This document shows positions 53,111-63,516 of a stretch of DNA of 64,000 bases, one piece after another. Position 1 is the stretch's first letter. Every line of letters starts with the position of its first letter. Source of the DNA: Sanguibacter gelidistatuariae (lineage in GTDB: Bacteria > Actinomycetota > Actinomycetes > Actinomycetales > Cellulomonadaceae); NCBI RefSeq assembly GCF_900096585.1, contig NZ_FMYH01000007.1, forward strand, positions 62,001 through 126,000, written 5' to 3'. Both the position numbers and the translations under genes were made by a program. The notes beneath the pieces were generated by a model that saw only the letters and a list, made by a program, of their open reading frames with translations, was not told the DNA's origin and did no database searches.

Positions 53111-55101
53111 GCGCCCGTCGCCAACCCTCGATCCCCCCGAAGATCCCCGGTTTCGAGTACGTCCGGCTCCTCGGCATGGGTGGCTTCGCCGACGTGTTCG
53201 AGTACCGCCAGGAGCTGCCGCGGCGCTCCGTGGCGGTCAAGGTCCTGCTCAGCGGCTCCCTCGACCAGGACGCTCGCGAGGCGTTCTTCGCCGAGGCCAA
53301 CGTCATGGCGCAACTGTCCCACCACCCCTCGATCGTCACGGTCTACCATGCCGACATCGCCTCGGACGGGCGCCCCTACCTCGTCATGGAGTACTGCTCC
53401 CGGCCCGGGTTCGGGACCCGGTACCGGATGGAGCGGTTCACCGTCGCGGAGGTCCTGCGGACCGGAATCCGGGTCGCCTCGGCCGTGGAGGCCGCCCACC
53501 ACCTGGGGATCCTGCACCGGGACATCAAGCCCGCGAACATCCTGGCGACCGACTTCGGCTGGCCGGCGCTGACCGACTTCGGTATCGCCGCGACGCTCGG
53601 CTCGTCGATGGCCGCGACCGGCATGTCCATCCCGTGGTCCGCGCCCGAGCTGCTCGCTGAGCACCCGGCCGGCGACGCCCGTGGCGATGTCTACTCCCTC
53701 GGCGCGACGATCTACTCCCTGCTCGCGGGCCGCTCTCCCTTCGAGATCCCGGGCAAGTCCAACACCCCGGCCGATCTGCTCTCGCGGATCGAGCGGTCCC
53801 CGCTGCCACGGATCGAGCGCGAGGACGTGCCTGCCGGGCTCGCCGCGGTCCTTGCTCGCGCGATGTCCAAGGACCCCGACCGCCGGTTCCTCAGCGCCCT
53901 CGCCTTCGCGCACGCGCTGCAGACCGTGGAGCGCAGCATGCAGCTGCCGGTCACGAGCATCGACCTGTCCCAGGACTCCCTCTCCGACCTCGGCGTCAGC
54001 CGGCCCGACGCCGCAGCCGAGGGATCTGCGTCCTTCGCGCCCCCCGCTCCGGGCGGGTCCGCGGCAGCCGGCGAGCAGCCGGCGGACCAGGCGACGCGGC
54101 TGCGTCCCGTCGTGAGCATCGACCCGCTGGGCAGCGCCGTGGCCGCGGCCGCAGTCCAGCGCGCGGCGGAGTTTGACGACAACGCGACCCGGCTGCGTCC
54201 CGTCACGACGATCAACGCCCAGACCGGTCCGGTCCGGCCGTCGAGCGGCCGGCCCGGTCGGCCCACGCCGCCGGTCCCGCCTGCCCCCGAGGTCGCCCAG
54301 GGTGGGTACGAACAGGGTTGGTACGCCCAGCCAGGCCCGCAGGGTTACGCGCAGGGCTACCCCCAGTCGCAGGGCTACGGCCAGGACCCGGCCACCCAGC
54401 AGGGCCAGCAGCAGGTCTATGCCCAGGAGCAGCTGCAGGGCTACCCCGCGCAGGGCTACGCGCAGGGATACCAGCAGGGCTACCCACCCCAGCAAGGCCC
54501 GCCCCAGCCAGGCGGCCAGACGGGCTACCCGGGCCAGACGGGCTACGCGGGCCAGCCGACGCAGGCCTACCCGGGGCAGCCGGGTCAGCAGGCCTTCATG
54601 CCGTCCCCGGATGAGCGTCGCTCGCGCAACTACCGCCAGTCGCAGGTCCAGTCCAACGACGGGGACGCTGGCCGTCGTTCGGCGGGCCGTACGATCGCGA
54701 TCGTGGTGAGCGCCGTCGTCGTGCTCTCGGCCCTCGGTCTCATCGCGTACCTCACGCTGGGACGCGACGCGGGATCGGCCGGGCCTGACGTCGACCCGAC
54801 CGCGACGTCGACCCCGTCGCTGATCGGCGGGGACACCGTCCCCGCGCCGACCAAGCTCGCCGGCACCAACCTCGGCGACGGCACCGCACGTTTCACGTGG
54901 ACCAACCCGGACGCGTTCGAGGGCGACGAGTTCCTCTGGCAGGTCGTCGCGGCGGGTGAGACGACGCGCGCTGAGAAGATCGACAAGACCTCAGTGGTCG
55001 TGGACCTTCCCCAGGGAGCGGACGTGGTGTGCATCGAGGTCTCGCTCGTCCGGTCGGACGGACGCGCGTCGTCGACGCCCGCGCAGGGGTGCAGCCAGTG
55101 A
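53107..55101 (+). CDS. Membrane Ser/Thr protein kinase with extracellular Fn3-like domain
   Basis: A 664-residue kinase of the bacterial PknB type. The kinase domain (about 14-280) has the Gly loop LLGMGGFADVFEY, Lys45 in VAVKVL, the catalytic HRDIKPANIL with Asp139, and DFGIA with Asp157. A juxtamembrane part (about 300-525) includes a Gln/Gly/Tyr/Pro-rich repeat (398-498, units like QGYPQSQGYGQ). One transmembrane helix (about 529-552) precedes an extracellular Fn3-like domain (565-664) instead of PASTA repeats. The extracellular part has two cysteines. GTG 53107 overlaps the FHA gene stop; its own stop overlaps the giant protein gene. Confidence 0.93.
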   Translation: MSARRQPSIPPKIPGFEYVRLLGMGGFADVFEYRQELPRRSVAVKVLLSGSLDQDAREAFFAEANVMAQLSHHPSIVTVYHADIASDGRPYLVMEYCSRPGFGTRYRMERFTVAEVLRTGIRVASAVEAAHHLGILHRDIKPANILATDFGWPALTDFGIAATLGSSMAATGMSIPWSAPELLAEHPAGDARGDVYSLGATIYSLLAGRSPFEIPGKSNTPADLLSRIERSPLPRIEREDVPAGLAAVLARAMSKDPDRRFLSALAFAHALQTVERSMQLPVTSIDLSQDSLSDLGVSRPDAAAEGSASFAPPAPGGSAAAGEQPADQATRLRPVVSIDPLGSAVAAAAVQRAAEFDDNATRLRPVTTINAQTGPVRPSSGRPGRPTPPVPPAPEVAQGGYEQGWYAQPGPQGYAQGYPQSQGYGQDPATQQGQQQVYAQEQLQGYPAQGYAQGYQQGYPPQQGPPQPGGQTGYPGQTGYAGQPTQAYPGQPGQQAFMPSPDERRSRNYRQSQVQSNDGDAGRRSAGRTIAIVVSAVVVLSALGLIAYLTLGRDAGSAGPDVDPTATSTPSLIGGDTVPAPTKLAGTNLGDGTARFTWTNPDAFEGDEFLWQVVAAGETTRAEKIDKTSVVVDLPQGADVVCIEVSLVRSDGRASSTPAQGCSQ

Positions 55102-58100
55102 GGTTCTTCGCGGGGGAGACCCGCAAGGAAAGGGTCCGCTCGGTCTCCACGGTCGTGGCCGGGGTCACGGTCCCCGCCATCCTGGCGATGCTGGCGATCA
55201 TCAACCCGGGCGTCAAGATCGCCGAGGTCGACCTCAACGACGGCGCGGTCTGGGTCACCAACGCCCAGGGCCTCAAGCTCGGCCGGTACAACGCCAAGGT
55301 GCAGGAGCTCAACGGCGGGCTCATCGCGAGCGACCCGGGCTTCGACGTCCTGCAGGACGCTCAGACGATCCTGGTCAGCGAGCCGACCAAGCTCTCGGTC
55401 GTCGACCCGGCGACGGTCACCCTCACCACGCAGGCTGAGATCCCCGCCCGGTCCCAGGTGTCCATGGGTGCCGGCGTCGTCGCGGTGGTCGGCCCGGACG
55501 GGGCCGTGTGGGTCCGCACCGCCGCCTCCCTCGAGTCCATCGACGCCGTGACCGACGCCGACCTCGACCTCGGTGACGGCGCCCGCGCGGTCGTGACCAC
55601 GACCGGCACGGTGCTCGCCTTCGATCCTGCGGACGGTACCGTGCACCGCGTGGAGCTCGCTCCCGACGGGCTGCAGGTCAGCGAGGTGGGCAGCCTCAAG
55701 GACGCCGCGGGGGTGGTGCCCGAGGAGGTGACCGCCGTCGGCGACACGCTTGTCATGCGGGCCGGGTCCCGGCTCTACGGCGACGGCTGGACCCGCGACT
55801 TCGCCGACCAGGGGGCCTCCCTGGTGCTGCAGCAGACCGGGCCGGGCAGCCGTGTCGTGCTCGCGGCGACCACGACGCGGCTGCTGTCGATCGACCTCGA
55901 CAAGGGCAGCTCGTCGGCGATCGAGACCAAGGGCAACGGCTTGCCTGCCCGCCCGGTCGCGCTCGGCGCGTGCATCTACGGCGCCTGGGCCTCGACGACC
56001 GGGAACTACGTCAGTCAGTGCGGAGGCGCCGACCCCGAGCTGGTCGACCTGGCCGAGATGACCGCGGCCGACACCCTCGTCTTTCGCGTCAACCGCTCGG
56101 TGATCGTGCTCAACGACACCGCGCAGGGACGTATGTGGCTGCCGGACGACCTGCCGCAGGTGCAGAACCCCAACTGGGACGACATCGAGCAGGAGGAGGA
56201 GCCCGAGGACCGTCAGGACGAGTCGGACAGCATGGAGACCGTGCAGCAGGTGCTGTCCCAGTGCACCGAGCAGTCCCTCGCCCCCGGCGCCTCCGACGAC
56301 GAGATCGGGGTGCGCCCCGGGCGCACGGCGATCCTGGAGGTGCTGGGCAACGACACCGCGGGGGAGTGCGGCATCATCGCGATCAGCGAGTTCGAGCCGA
56401 TCCCCGCCGAGTTCGGCCGGATCGAGTCGATCTACGGGGGCCGTGCGCTGCAGATCGAGGTTGCCCCCGACGCCCGCGGCGCCGTGACGTTCACGTACAC
56501 GATCACCGACGGCCGCGGGCAGAACCCGCCCTCGACCGCGACCGTCACGCTGACTGCCCGCGACGACTCGGAGAACAACGACCCCGTCGAGATCCGCAAG
56601 GGCTCGGCCGAGGTCGAGCAGGGCGCGACGATCGAGTACGACGCGCTCGCGAACTTCACAGACCCGGACGGGGACGACCTCGTCCTCGTCTCGGCCACGA
56701 CCGACGGGACCGGGACGGTCCGCGCCCGCCAGGACGGCGTCCTCACGTTCATCGCCGAGGGCGACCAGCTCGGGCGTCAGACTCTCCAGCTCGTGGTCAG
56801 TGACGGCACGGCGCAGGTGACCGGGACTATGACGGTCGACGTCCGCGCTGCCGGTTCGGTGCCGCCGAGGATCGACCCGGTGCACGCGGTGACGTACGTG
56901 GGCTCCCCGGTCGACGTCGATGTCCTCGCCTCCGTGCACAGCGCCTCCCGCGAGCCGGCCCGCCTGGCCACGGTCGACGAGGTCGCCGGGACGACGATCG
57001 CCACCAACCTCGACGACGGCCGCTTCACCTTCACCGCGACCAACCCGGGCACCTACTACGTGGGCTTCACCGTCGTCGCCGCGCCGCAGCAGGCCGTGGG
57101 ACTCGCGCGGATCGACGTGCGCGAGTGGCCGAGCGAGCCGCTGCCGCCCGTCGCCGTCCGCGACATCGCGCTGCTCCCGGCCGGCGGAGAGGTCACGATC
57201 GACCCGCTCGCGAACGACGTCGACCCCGGCGGCGGGGTGCTCGTGCTCACCTCGATGACCACCCAGGACGGGTCCGCGCTGCAGGTCGCCGTGCTCGACC
57301 ACCGCCTCGTCCGGATCACCTCCCGGCTCGCGCTCACCGTTCCCGAGACGGTCAGCTACGTGATCTCCAACGGCGTGGCCGAGGCCCGCGGGGAGATTCT
57401 CGTGGTCCCCGTGCAGCCCTCGAGCCAGCAGCGGGCTCCCGTGGTCCGCGACCTCGACGTCTCGGTCCGCACCGGCGGCGTCGTGACCATCGAGGCGCTC
57501 GCCGCGGCCTTCGACGCCGACGGCGACACCATGACCCTCGTCCCGGAGCTGCCCGAGCCGCTCTCCGCGGGCCAGGGCCTGCTCTTCGCCTCCGGCGACA
57601 CCCTGCGTTACCAGGCCCCCGACTCGCCGATGACGGTGCGCGCGGTGTTCAGCGTGCGCGACTCCGCCGGGAACGTCGGCTCCGGGCAGGTGACCATCTC
57701 GGTGCACGCCTCCGCGCCGGAGAGCAAGGCACCCCCGCAGCCCAAGAACCTCACCGCCCGGACCTTCGCCGGGGAGACCGTGCGGATCCCCGTGCCGTTG
57801 ACCGGGATCGACGGTGACGGCGACGGCGTGACGCTGCTCGGCCAGGGTGACACGGCCCCGCTCAAGGGGCGCATCGTCGCGATCGGCGCGGACTGGATCG
57901 ACTACGAGGCCCTTCCTGGGGAGACCGGGACCGACACGTTCACCTATGCGGTCGAGGACTGGGTGGGCCAGCGTGCGCTCGGAACCGTCCGGGTCGGCAT
58001 CGCCACGCGTCCGAGCGAGGCCATGCCCATCGTGGCGCGCAACGACGAGGTGACCGTCCAGCCCGGTCAGCGTGTCGAGGTGAGGGTGCTCCGCAACGAC

Positions 58101-61100
58101 GTGGACCCCTCCGGTGGGGAGCTCACGCTCCTGGACGAGCTGGTGGTCCCCGAGGGTGTCAGCGCCCACGTCGAAGGCCGCCGCATCGTCGTGGACACCC
58201 CGGCCACGGTGACCGACCCGATCTCGATCACATACACGGTGACGAACGAGCGGGGCGGGCAGGCCTCGGCCGTGCTCACCCTGTTCATCGTCGCGAACGC
58301 CGTGATCGCACCACCCATCGCCGGTGACGTGATCGTCGCCCCCCTTGAGGTGGTCGACAAGTCCACCGTCGAGGTCAACGTGCTCGCGGTTGCGGAGAAT
58401 CCCTCTGGGCCGATGAGCGACATCGCCGTGTCCGTGCCGTCCTCGCACGCGTCCGTGGCATCGGTGACGGCGTCCGGTGGGGTCCTGGTGACGCTGACCG
58501 ACCGTGCCGAGACGATCCCCTACCTGCTGACCAACACCCGGCCCGAGGCGAACGGGGCCAAGGCCTACGCCTTTATCTCCGTCCCGGCGCTGGGTGACTT
58601 CCCTCCGATCCTGCGGCCCAAGGCACGCGAGCTCCGGGTGGCCTCGGGGGCCGAGCTCGTCATTCCCATCGCGGAGTTCGTCCAGGTCGGGACGGGCAAG
58701 ACGGCTCGGATCGGCGCCGCAGGGCAGGTCAGCGCGACCCGCTCTGACGGCAGCGACCTCATCGTCGACGAGGCGACCCTGCGGTTCGTCTCCGCCCCCG
58801 GGTATGCCGGGCCCGCCTCGGTCACCTTCCAGGTGACCGACGGGTCCTCCCGCGACGACGCCAACGGCCGCCGAGCGACGCTCACGCTGCCGATCACGGT
58901 CTACACCGAGGACGACTTCCCGCCGACCTTCACACCGCAGATCCTCGACATCGGTCAGGGAGACGTCGGCACGACGGCCAACCTGCTCGCCTATACCAAG
59001 GGCCCCCAGGGCGCCGACGCCGCGCAGACGTACACCTACCGCCTGGCCGGCGCCGCGACGGCCGGGTTCGTCGTGACGATCGACGGGACCAAGCTCAGCG
59101 TGTCTGTGGCTGCCGACGTCCCCCGCGGGACCGTGGGAGCCGTCCCGATCACGCTCGGCTACGGCCGGGCCGGGACCATGGATGTCCAGGTCTCTTTCAA
59201 GGTGACCGCGAGCGGTCGGGTGCTGGCCACCGCAAGCGCCTTCAACCTCGTGGGCAATGCCGGCGAGGAGACCCGCGTCGACGTGCTGACCGGGTCCTCC
59301 AACCCCTTCCCCGGCGAGCCGCTGAGCGTCGTCGGTGCCACGGTCGTGACCGGGACCGGGACTGCCGTGGTCTCCGGGAGCTCGGTGCTCGTGCGCCCCA
59401 CCGAAGGGTTCGTCGGCGAGCTGGTCGTGCGTTACCGGCTGCGGGATGCGACCAACGACGCGCTCCGTGAGGTGGAGGGCAAGATCACCGTCGTCGTGCG
59501 GGACAAGCCCGCCACTCCGGCCGCCCCTCGGGTGGGGGACGTGACGAGCCAGACCGTGGTCCTCGCCTGGGACGCTCCGGCCAACAACGGCACCCCGATC
59601 ACCGGGTACCGGGTGACCCGCGGCAGCGGCCAGACGACCGCGTGCGCGACGACGACCTGCACGATCACCGGGCTGACCAACGGCACGGACTACACCTTCA
59701 CCGTCGCTGCCCAGAACGCCGTGGGCTGGTCGGCCGAGTCGCCACCCAGCGCCAAGGCCACGCCCGACGCCGTCCCGGACACCCCCGGAGCCCCGACGCT
59801 CACGGCTGGTGACGGACAGATCACCGTCAACTGGACCGCTCCGGCGAACCAGGGGACGCCGATCGAGAAGTACACGGTCATGCTGTCCGGCGGTGGCGCG
59901 CAGTCGAAGGTGGTTAGCGCGACGTCCGTGACATTCACTGGTCTGGCGAACGGCACGGGATACACCGCACAGGTGAGGGCGCACAACAAGGCGACCCCAG
60001 CCGAAGGAGGGCCGTGGAGCCCGTCCAACGGTCAGCCGGTGACTCCGGCGGGTCTGCCCGGAGCTCCAACGGTCACCGCCCAGCGCACGAACGACGTGTT
60101 CGGCGGTGCCATCAAGGTGGCTTGGACCCCTGGTTCGTGGAACGGTGACAGCAGCGGGGGCTTCACGGTCACGATGACCGGGCAAGGGACGGTGACTCGT
60201 GATTACGAGCCAGGGGCGACGTCCGACGACTTCACAGCGGTGAACGGGGTCACCTACACCTTCTCCGTGGTGGCTCGGAACAAGGCGGGAACCGGACCGG
60301 CCGGGACGGCGACCGCCCAGACCTATGGGACGCCGGGCAAACCGGTCGCGGGCACGACCACGCCGATCAATGGCCGCGCGTTCGGTGACGGCCAGGTTCA
60401 GCTGAACTGGTCTGCTCCCGCCGAGACCGGTGGAGTGGGCATCGCGTACTACCTGCTCAATGACACGGAACGTGTGACATCGACGAGCGCGGTCAAGGGA
60501 GGGCTCCCGGGAGGTACCGCAAGCCCGACCTACACGCTCGTCGCCTGCAACACCAAGGACGTCTGCGGTGACGAGGTCACGCTTGGTTCGGCGACGCCGT
60601 TGACAAAGCCCGCTGCTCCGAGCGTCACCGTCGCGGGTGGCCTCAACAAGGCAATCGTCAGCTGGGTCGGCAACGGCAACGGCAACGGTGGTGCGGACGT
60701 GACGTACCAGTACGCCCTCGGTTCCTCGCCCGACGTCTGGTCGACGGCATCGGGCACCTCACTGGCGCTGGACATCACCCTCCCGGACACGGAGAACTCC
60801 CGCGTCATCGAGGTGCTTGTCCGGGCGGTCAACTCCGAAGGGCAGAGCCCGGTCGGGCGTTCCTCGGGCACGGTGACCCGACCGCGCGAGCCGAACGCAC
60901 CCACCTCGGTGGACCTCACGGGGTCAGGCCCCAAGACGCTGAACATCTCCTGGCCGAACGCCGAAGGGAATGGGACGGCGGTGAGCAAGTATCGCTACCG
61001 GATCGTTCGCGGCGGGACCGAAGGAGACTGGGTGGAGGTCGGTCTCGTGAACTCGGTGAGTATCACCGGAGTCGACGCGGGTCAGGTCAAGGTCGACGTC

Positions 61101-61214
61101 CAGGCCTACAACGGCGCCGGTGCCGGGTGGAGCCCGTCGAAGCGAAGCGGCAACTTCACGGTCGAGGCGGAGGCCCCGACCACTCCCGACCCCGGGACCG
61201 GCGACGGTGGCTGA
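55098..61214 (+). CDS. Giant membrane-anchored Ig-like / fibronectin type III protein
   Basis: A 2038-residue envelope protein. A basic N-terminus is followed by one hydrophobic helix (about 18-38, ending LAMLAIINPG), which can anchor the rest outside. Residues 40-360 look like a beta-propeller (repeated VWVTNAQGLKLG-like strands). An acidic segment lies near 355-375. From about 400 to 1465 come many Ig-like or cadherin-like modules, often with a LxNDVDPxG motif. Six Fn3 domains fill 1470-2025. No LPxTG is present. GTG 55098 overlaps the kinase stop, and MoxR, DUF58 and TgpA genes follow. It could be a surface adhesin or kinase substrate; no function is known to me. Confidence 0.85.
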   Translation: MRFFAGETRKERVRSVSTVVAGVTVPAILAMLAIINPGVKIAEVDLNDGAVWVTNAQGLKLGRYNAKVQELNGGLIASDPGFDVLQDAQTILVSEPTKLSVVDPATVTLTTQAEIPARSQVSMGAGVVAVVGPDGAVWVRTAASLESIDAVTDADLDLGDGARAVVTTTGTVLAFDPADGTVHRVELAPDGLQVSEVGSLKDAAGVVPEEVTAVGDTLVMRAGSRLYGDGWTRDFADQGASLVLQQTGPGSRVVLAATTTRLLSIDLDKGSSSAIETKGNGLPARPVALGACIYGAWASTTGNYVSQCGGADPELVDLAEMTAADTLVFRVNRSVIVLNDTAQGRMWLPDDLPQVQNPNWDDIEQEEEPEDRQDESDSMETVQQVLSQCTEQSLAPGASDDEIGVRPGRTAILEVLGNDTAGECGIIAISEFEPIPAEFGRIESIYGGRALQIEVAPDARGAVTFTYTITDGRGQNPPSTATVTLTARDDSENNDPVEIRKGSAEVEQGATIEYDALANFTDPDGDDLVLVSATTDGTGTVRARQDGVLTFIAEGDQLGRQTLQLVVSDGTAQVTGTMTVDVRAAGSVPPRIDPVHAVTYVGSPVDVDVLASVHSASREPARLATVDEVAGTTIATNLDDGRFTFTATNPGTYYVGFTVVAAPQQAVGLARIDVREWPSEPLPPVAVRDIALLPAGGEVTIDPLANDVDPGGGVLVLTSMTTQDGSALQVAVLDHRLVRITSRLALTVPETVSYVISNGVAEARGEILVVPVQPSSQQRAPVVRDLDVSVRTGGVVTIEALAAAFDADGDTMTLVPELPEPLSAGQGLLFASGDTLRYQAPDSPMTVRAVFSVRDSAGNVGSGQVTISVHASAPESKAPPQPKNLTARTFAGETVRIPVPLTGIDGDGDGVTLLGQGDTAPLKGRIVAIGADWIDYEALPGETGTDTFTYAVEDWVGQRALGTVRVGIATRPSEAMPIVARNDEVTVQPGQRVEVRVLRNDVDPSGGELTLLDELVVPEGVSAHVEGRRIVVDTPATVTDPISITYTVTNERGGQASAVLTLFIVANAVIAPPIAGDVIVAPLEVVDKSTVEVNVLAVAENPSGPMSDIAVSVPSSHASVASVTASGGVLVTLTDRAETIPYLLTNTRPEANGAKAYAFISVPALGDFPPILRPKARELRVASGAELVIPIAEFVQVGTGKTARIGAAGQVSATRSDGSDLIVDEATLRFVSAPGYAGPASVTFQVTDGSSRDDANGRRATLTLPITVYTEDDFPPTFTPQILDIGQGDVGTTANLLAYTKGPQGADAAQTYTYRLAGAATAGFVVTIDGTKLSVSVAADVPRGTVGAVPITLGYGRAGTMDVQVSFKVTASGRVLATASAFNLVGNAGEETRVDVLTGSSNPFPGEPLSVVGATVVTGTGTAVVSGSSVLVRPTEGFVGELVVRYRLRDATNDALREVEGKITVVVRDKPATPAAPRVGDVTSQTVVLAWDAPANNGTPITGYRVTRGSGQTTACATTTCTITGLTNGTDYTFTVAAQNAVGWSAESPPSAKATPDAVPDTPGAPTLTAGDGQITVNWTAPANQGTPIEKYTVMLSGGGAQSKVVSATSVTFTGLANGTGYTAQVRAHNKATPAEGGPWSPSNGQPVTPAGLPGAPTVTAQRTNDVFGGAIKVAWTPGSWNGDSSGGFTVTMTGQGTVTRDYEPGATSDDFTAVNGVTYTFSVVARNKAGTGPAGTATAQTYGTPGKPVAGTTTPINGRAFGDGQVQLNWSAPAETGGVGIAYYLLNDTERVTSTSAVKGGLPGGTASPTYTLVACNTKDVCGDEVTLGSATPLTKPAAPSVTVAGGLNKAIVSWVGNGNGNGGADVTYQYALGSSPDVWSTASGTSLALDITLPDTENSRVIEVLVRAVNSEGQSPVGRSSGTVTRPREPNAPTSVDLTGSGPKTLNISWPNAEGNGTAVSKYRYRIVRGGTEGDWVEVGLVNSVSITGVDAGQVKVDVQAYNGAGAGWSPSKRSGNFTVEAEAPTTPDPGTGDGG

Positions 61215-61283
61215 CCCCGCTCGCCGGCCCGCGCCACGCACCCAGCTCCGTTCACGCCTCCCCGACAGAAAGCAGCCCACCCG

Positions 61284-62279
61284 ATGACATCGCAACCCAC
61301 GACTGCCGCGGCGACCATGACCCCGGAGCAGTCGGTCTGGTTCGCCCAGACCTTCAGCACCCTCGTCGACAACGTCGGCCAGGCCGTCCTGGGCAAGACG
61401 CATGTGGTGCGCCTGGCCCTGACGGCGATGCTCGCCGAGGGGCACATCCTTCTCGAGGATGCCCCGGGTACGGGCAAGACGATGCTGGCCAAGGCGCTCG
61501 CCGCCACGGTCGACGGCACCCACCACCGCATCCAGTTCACCCCGGACCTGCTGCCCTCTGACGTGACCGGCGTGACGATCTACGACCAGAAGACTGCGGC
61601 CTTCGAGTTCCACAAGGGCCCGATCTTCGCCTCCGTCGTGCTCGCCGACGAGATCAACCGAGCTTCGCCCAAGACGCAGTCCGCGCTGCTCGAGGTCATG
61701 GAGGAGTCCCGGGTCACCGTCGACGGCGTGACGCACTCCGTGGGTCGCCCCTTCATGGTCATCGCGACCCAGAACCCGATCGAGCAGGCGGGCACGTACA
61801 AGCTGCCCGAGGCCCAGCTCGACCGCTTCCTCATCAAGACGTCGCTCGGCTACCCCGACCACGCCTCGACCGTGCAGATCCTCGCCGGGTCCGCCGCCCG
61901 CGACCGCACCGCCACGCTCGAGCACATCATCACGTCTGCGGCGATCGCCGACATGGCCGACCTCGCGGCGACCGTGTACGTCGACGGCTCGATCAACGAC
62001 TACATCGCCCGCCTCGCCGAGGCGACCCGCACCGACTCCGAGACCCGCCTGGGCGTGAGCGTCCGCGGCTGCCTCGCTCTTGTGCGATGCGCCAAGGTGT
62101 GGGCCGCGGCCCAGGGCCGGGCATACGTCATCCCCGACGACGTCAAGGACCTCGCGGTCGCGGTGCTCTCGCACCGTCTCGTGCTCGACGTCGAGGCGGA
62201 GTTCTCGGGTACGACGCCCGAGGAGATCATCGAGCGGATCATGTCCTCGACCACCCCGCCGTCGGAGCGGGTCGCCTGA
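61284..62279 (+). CDS. MoxR-family AAA+ ATPase
   Basis: A 331-residue chaperone-like ATPase. The Walker A region is EDAPGTGKTMLAKAL (about residues 58-72) and Walker B is VVLADEINRASPKTQSALLE; the arginine finger region is RPFMVIATQNPIEQAGTYKLPEAQLDRF. MoxR proteins are usually coupled to a DUF58/VWA protein and help assemble or activate an enzyme or envelope complex. A start ATG at 61284 follows cccgacagaaagcagcc. One base separates its stop from the DUF58 gene. Confidence 0.95.
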   Translation: MTSQPTTAAATMTPEQSVWFAQTFSTLVDNVGQAVLGKTHVVRLALTAMLAEGHILLEDAPGTGKTMLAKALAATVDGTHHRIQFTPDLLPSDVTGVTIYDQKTAAFEFHKGPIFASVVLADEINRASPKTQSALLEVMEESRVTVDGVTHSVGRPFMVIATQNPIEQAGTYKLPEAQLDRFLIKTSLGYPDHASTVQILAGSAARDRTATLEHIITSAAIADMADLAATVYVDGSINDYIARLAEATRTDSETRLGVSVRGCLALVRCAKVWAAAQGRAYVIPDDVKDLAVAVLSHRLVLDVEAEFSGTTPEEIIERIMSSTTPPSERVA

Positions 62280-62280
62280 G

Positions 62281-63516
62281 ATGACCGACCCAGCAGACGC
62301 CCCGCTCGACCGGAGAGCCAGGGCGGTGATCCGGGCGCGTGCCATAGCGCAGACTGTGCGCGCCCGGACCGGGGTCCTCTCCGGCCTGGGCTGGTCGGTT
62401 CTGCTGGCTGGCGTCGTCGCGCTCGTCGCGGGGCGCCGCTACGGCTGGGCCGAGCTGGTCGTGGCCGGCTGCGTCCTGGTCATCACGTTCCTCGTCGCGG
62501 TCGCGATGACCGTGGGCCGCTCGAGCTACGCCGTCGACGTCGACCTCGCCGACCACTTCGTCACCGTCGGTGAGCGGGCCATGGGCCGGATCGAGGTGCG
62601 CAACGCCGGCAGGCGCCGTCTGCTGCCCGCGCACATCGAGCTGCCGGTCGGCGTCGGCGCGGCGAGCTTCGCGCTGCCGAGCATGGCCCCCGGCGCGGTC
62701 CACGAGGAGATCTACGCGATCCCGACCGCCCAGCGCGCCGTCGTCATCGTCGGACCGGTCCGCTCGGTGCGGGCCGACCCGCTCGGCGTGGCCCGCCGCG
62801 AGATGCGCTGGACGGACCCGGTCGAGCTCTACGTGCACCCGGCGATCGTGACGCTCGCCGGTACCCGCGCGGGGTTGCTGCGTGACCTGGAAGGTCAGGC
62901 CACCCGGACGATCTCGGACAACGACATGTCCTTCCACGCGCTGCGCGAGTACATCCCCGGTGACGACCGCCGCAACATCCACTGGCGCACGAGCGCCCGC
63001 ACCGGGACGCTCATGGTCCGTCAGTTCGAGGACACCCGGCGCACACACACCGCGCTGGCACTGTCGAGCGAACGCCCTGACTACGCGAGCGACGAGGAGT
63101 TCGAGCTCGCGGTGAGCACCTTCGCCTCCCTGGGTGTCCAGCTCATCCGGGACGGCCTCGACCTGACCGCCCTGACGTCGACCTCTGACCTGCGCATCCG
63201 CAGCCCCCGGGTCCTGCTCGACGACTGCTCCGCGATCGTGGGCGCGCCGCGCGCAGCCGATGCCCGCGACCTCGCCCAGACGGTGGCCCGCGCGGTCCCG
63301 GGCGCCTCCATGGCGCTCCTGGTCACCGGCTCCGTCGCCAGCCCGACGACGCTGCGCACCTCCGCGGCCGCCATCCCCACCGGCGTGCGCACCGTATTCG
63401 TGCAGTGCGACCCGGGAGCCGAGGTCGGCCTGCGGACCCAGGGCTCGCTGTCCGTGGCCACGCTCGGCGAGCTCACCGACCTGCCCCGACTGCTGCGACG
63501 GTTGGTGACCCAATGA
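62281..63516 (+). CDS. DUF58-domain membrane protein
   Basis: A 411-residue protein with two N-terminal transmembrane helices (about 33-52 and 56-78), followed by a beta-rich region and the DUF58 core with YIPGDDRRNIHWRTSARTG (about 225-243). DUF58 proteins work with MoxR ATPases. The ATG at 62281 is one base after the MoxR stop, and its stop overlaps the next gene. The VWA-like part toward the C-terminus has the pattern DLTALTSTSDLRI. Confidence 0.9.
   Translation: MTDPADAPLDRRARAVIRARAIAQTVRARTGVLSGLGWSVLLAGVVALVAGRRYGWAELVVAGCVLVITFLVAVAMTVGRSSYAVDVDLADHFVTVGERAMGRIEVRNAGRRRLLPAHIELPVGVGAASFALPSMAPGAVHEEIYAIPTAQRAVVIVGPVRSVRADPLGVARREMRWTDPVELYVHPAIVTLAGTRAGLLRDLEGQATRTISDNDMSFHALREYIPGDDRRNIHWRTSARTGTLMVRQFEDTRRTHTALALSSERPDYASDEEFELAVSTFASLGVQLIRDGLDLTALTSTSDLRIRSPRVLLDDCSAIVGAPRAADARDLAQTVARAVPGASMALLVTGSVASPTTLRTSAAAIPTGVRTVFVQCDPGAEVGLRTQGSLSVATLGELTDLPRLLRRLVTQ

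Noticed and set aside
54630-60185. A 1851-codon open frame on the minus strand
   Set aside because: It lies opposite the kinase and giant-protein genes, which have clear domains. Its product is Arg/Gly/His/Asp-rich without motifs, a typical shadow in GC-rich DNA.
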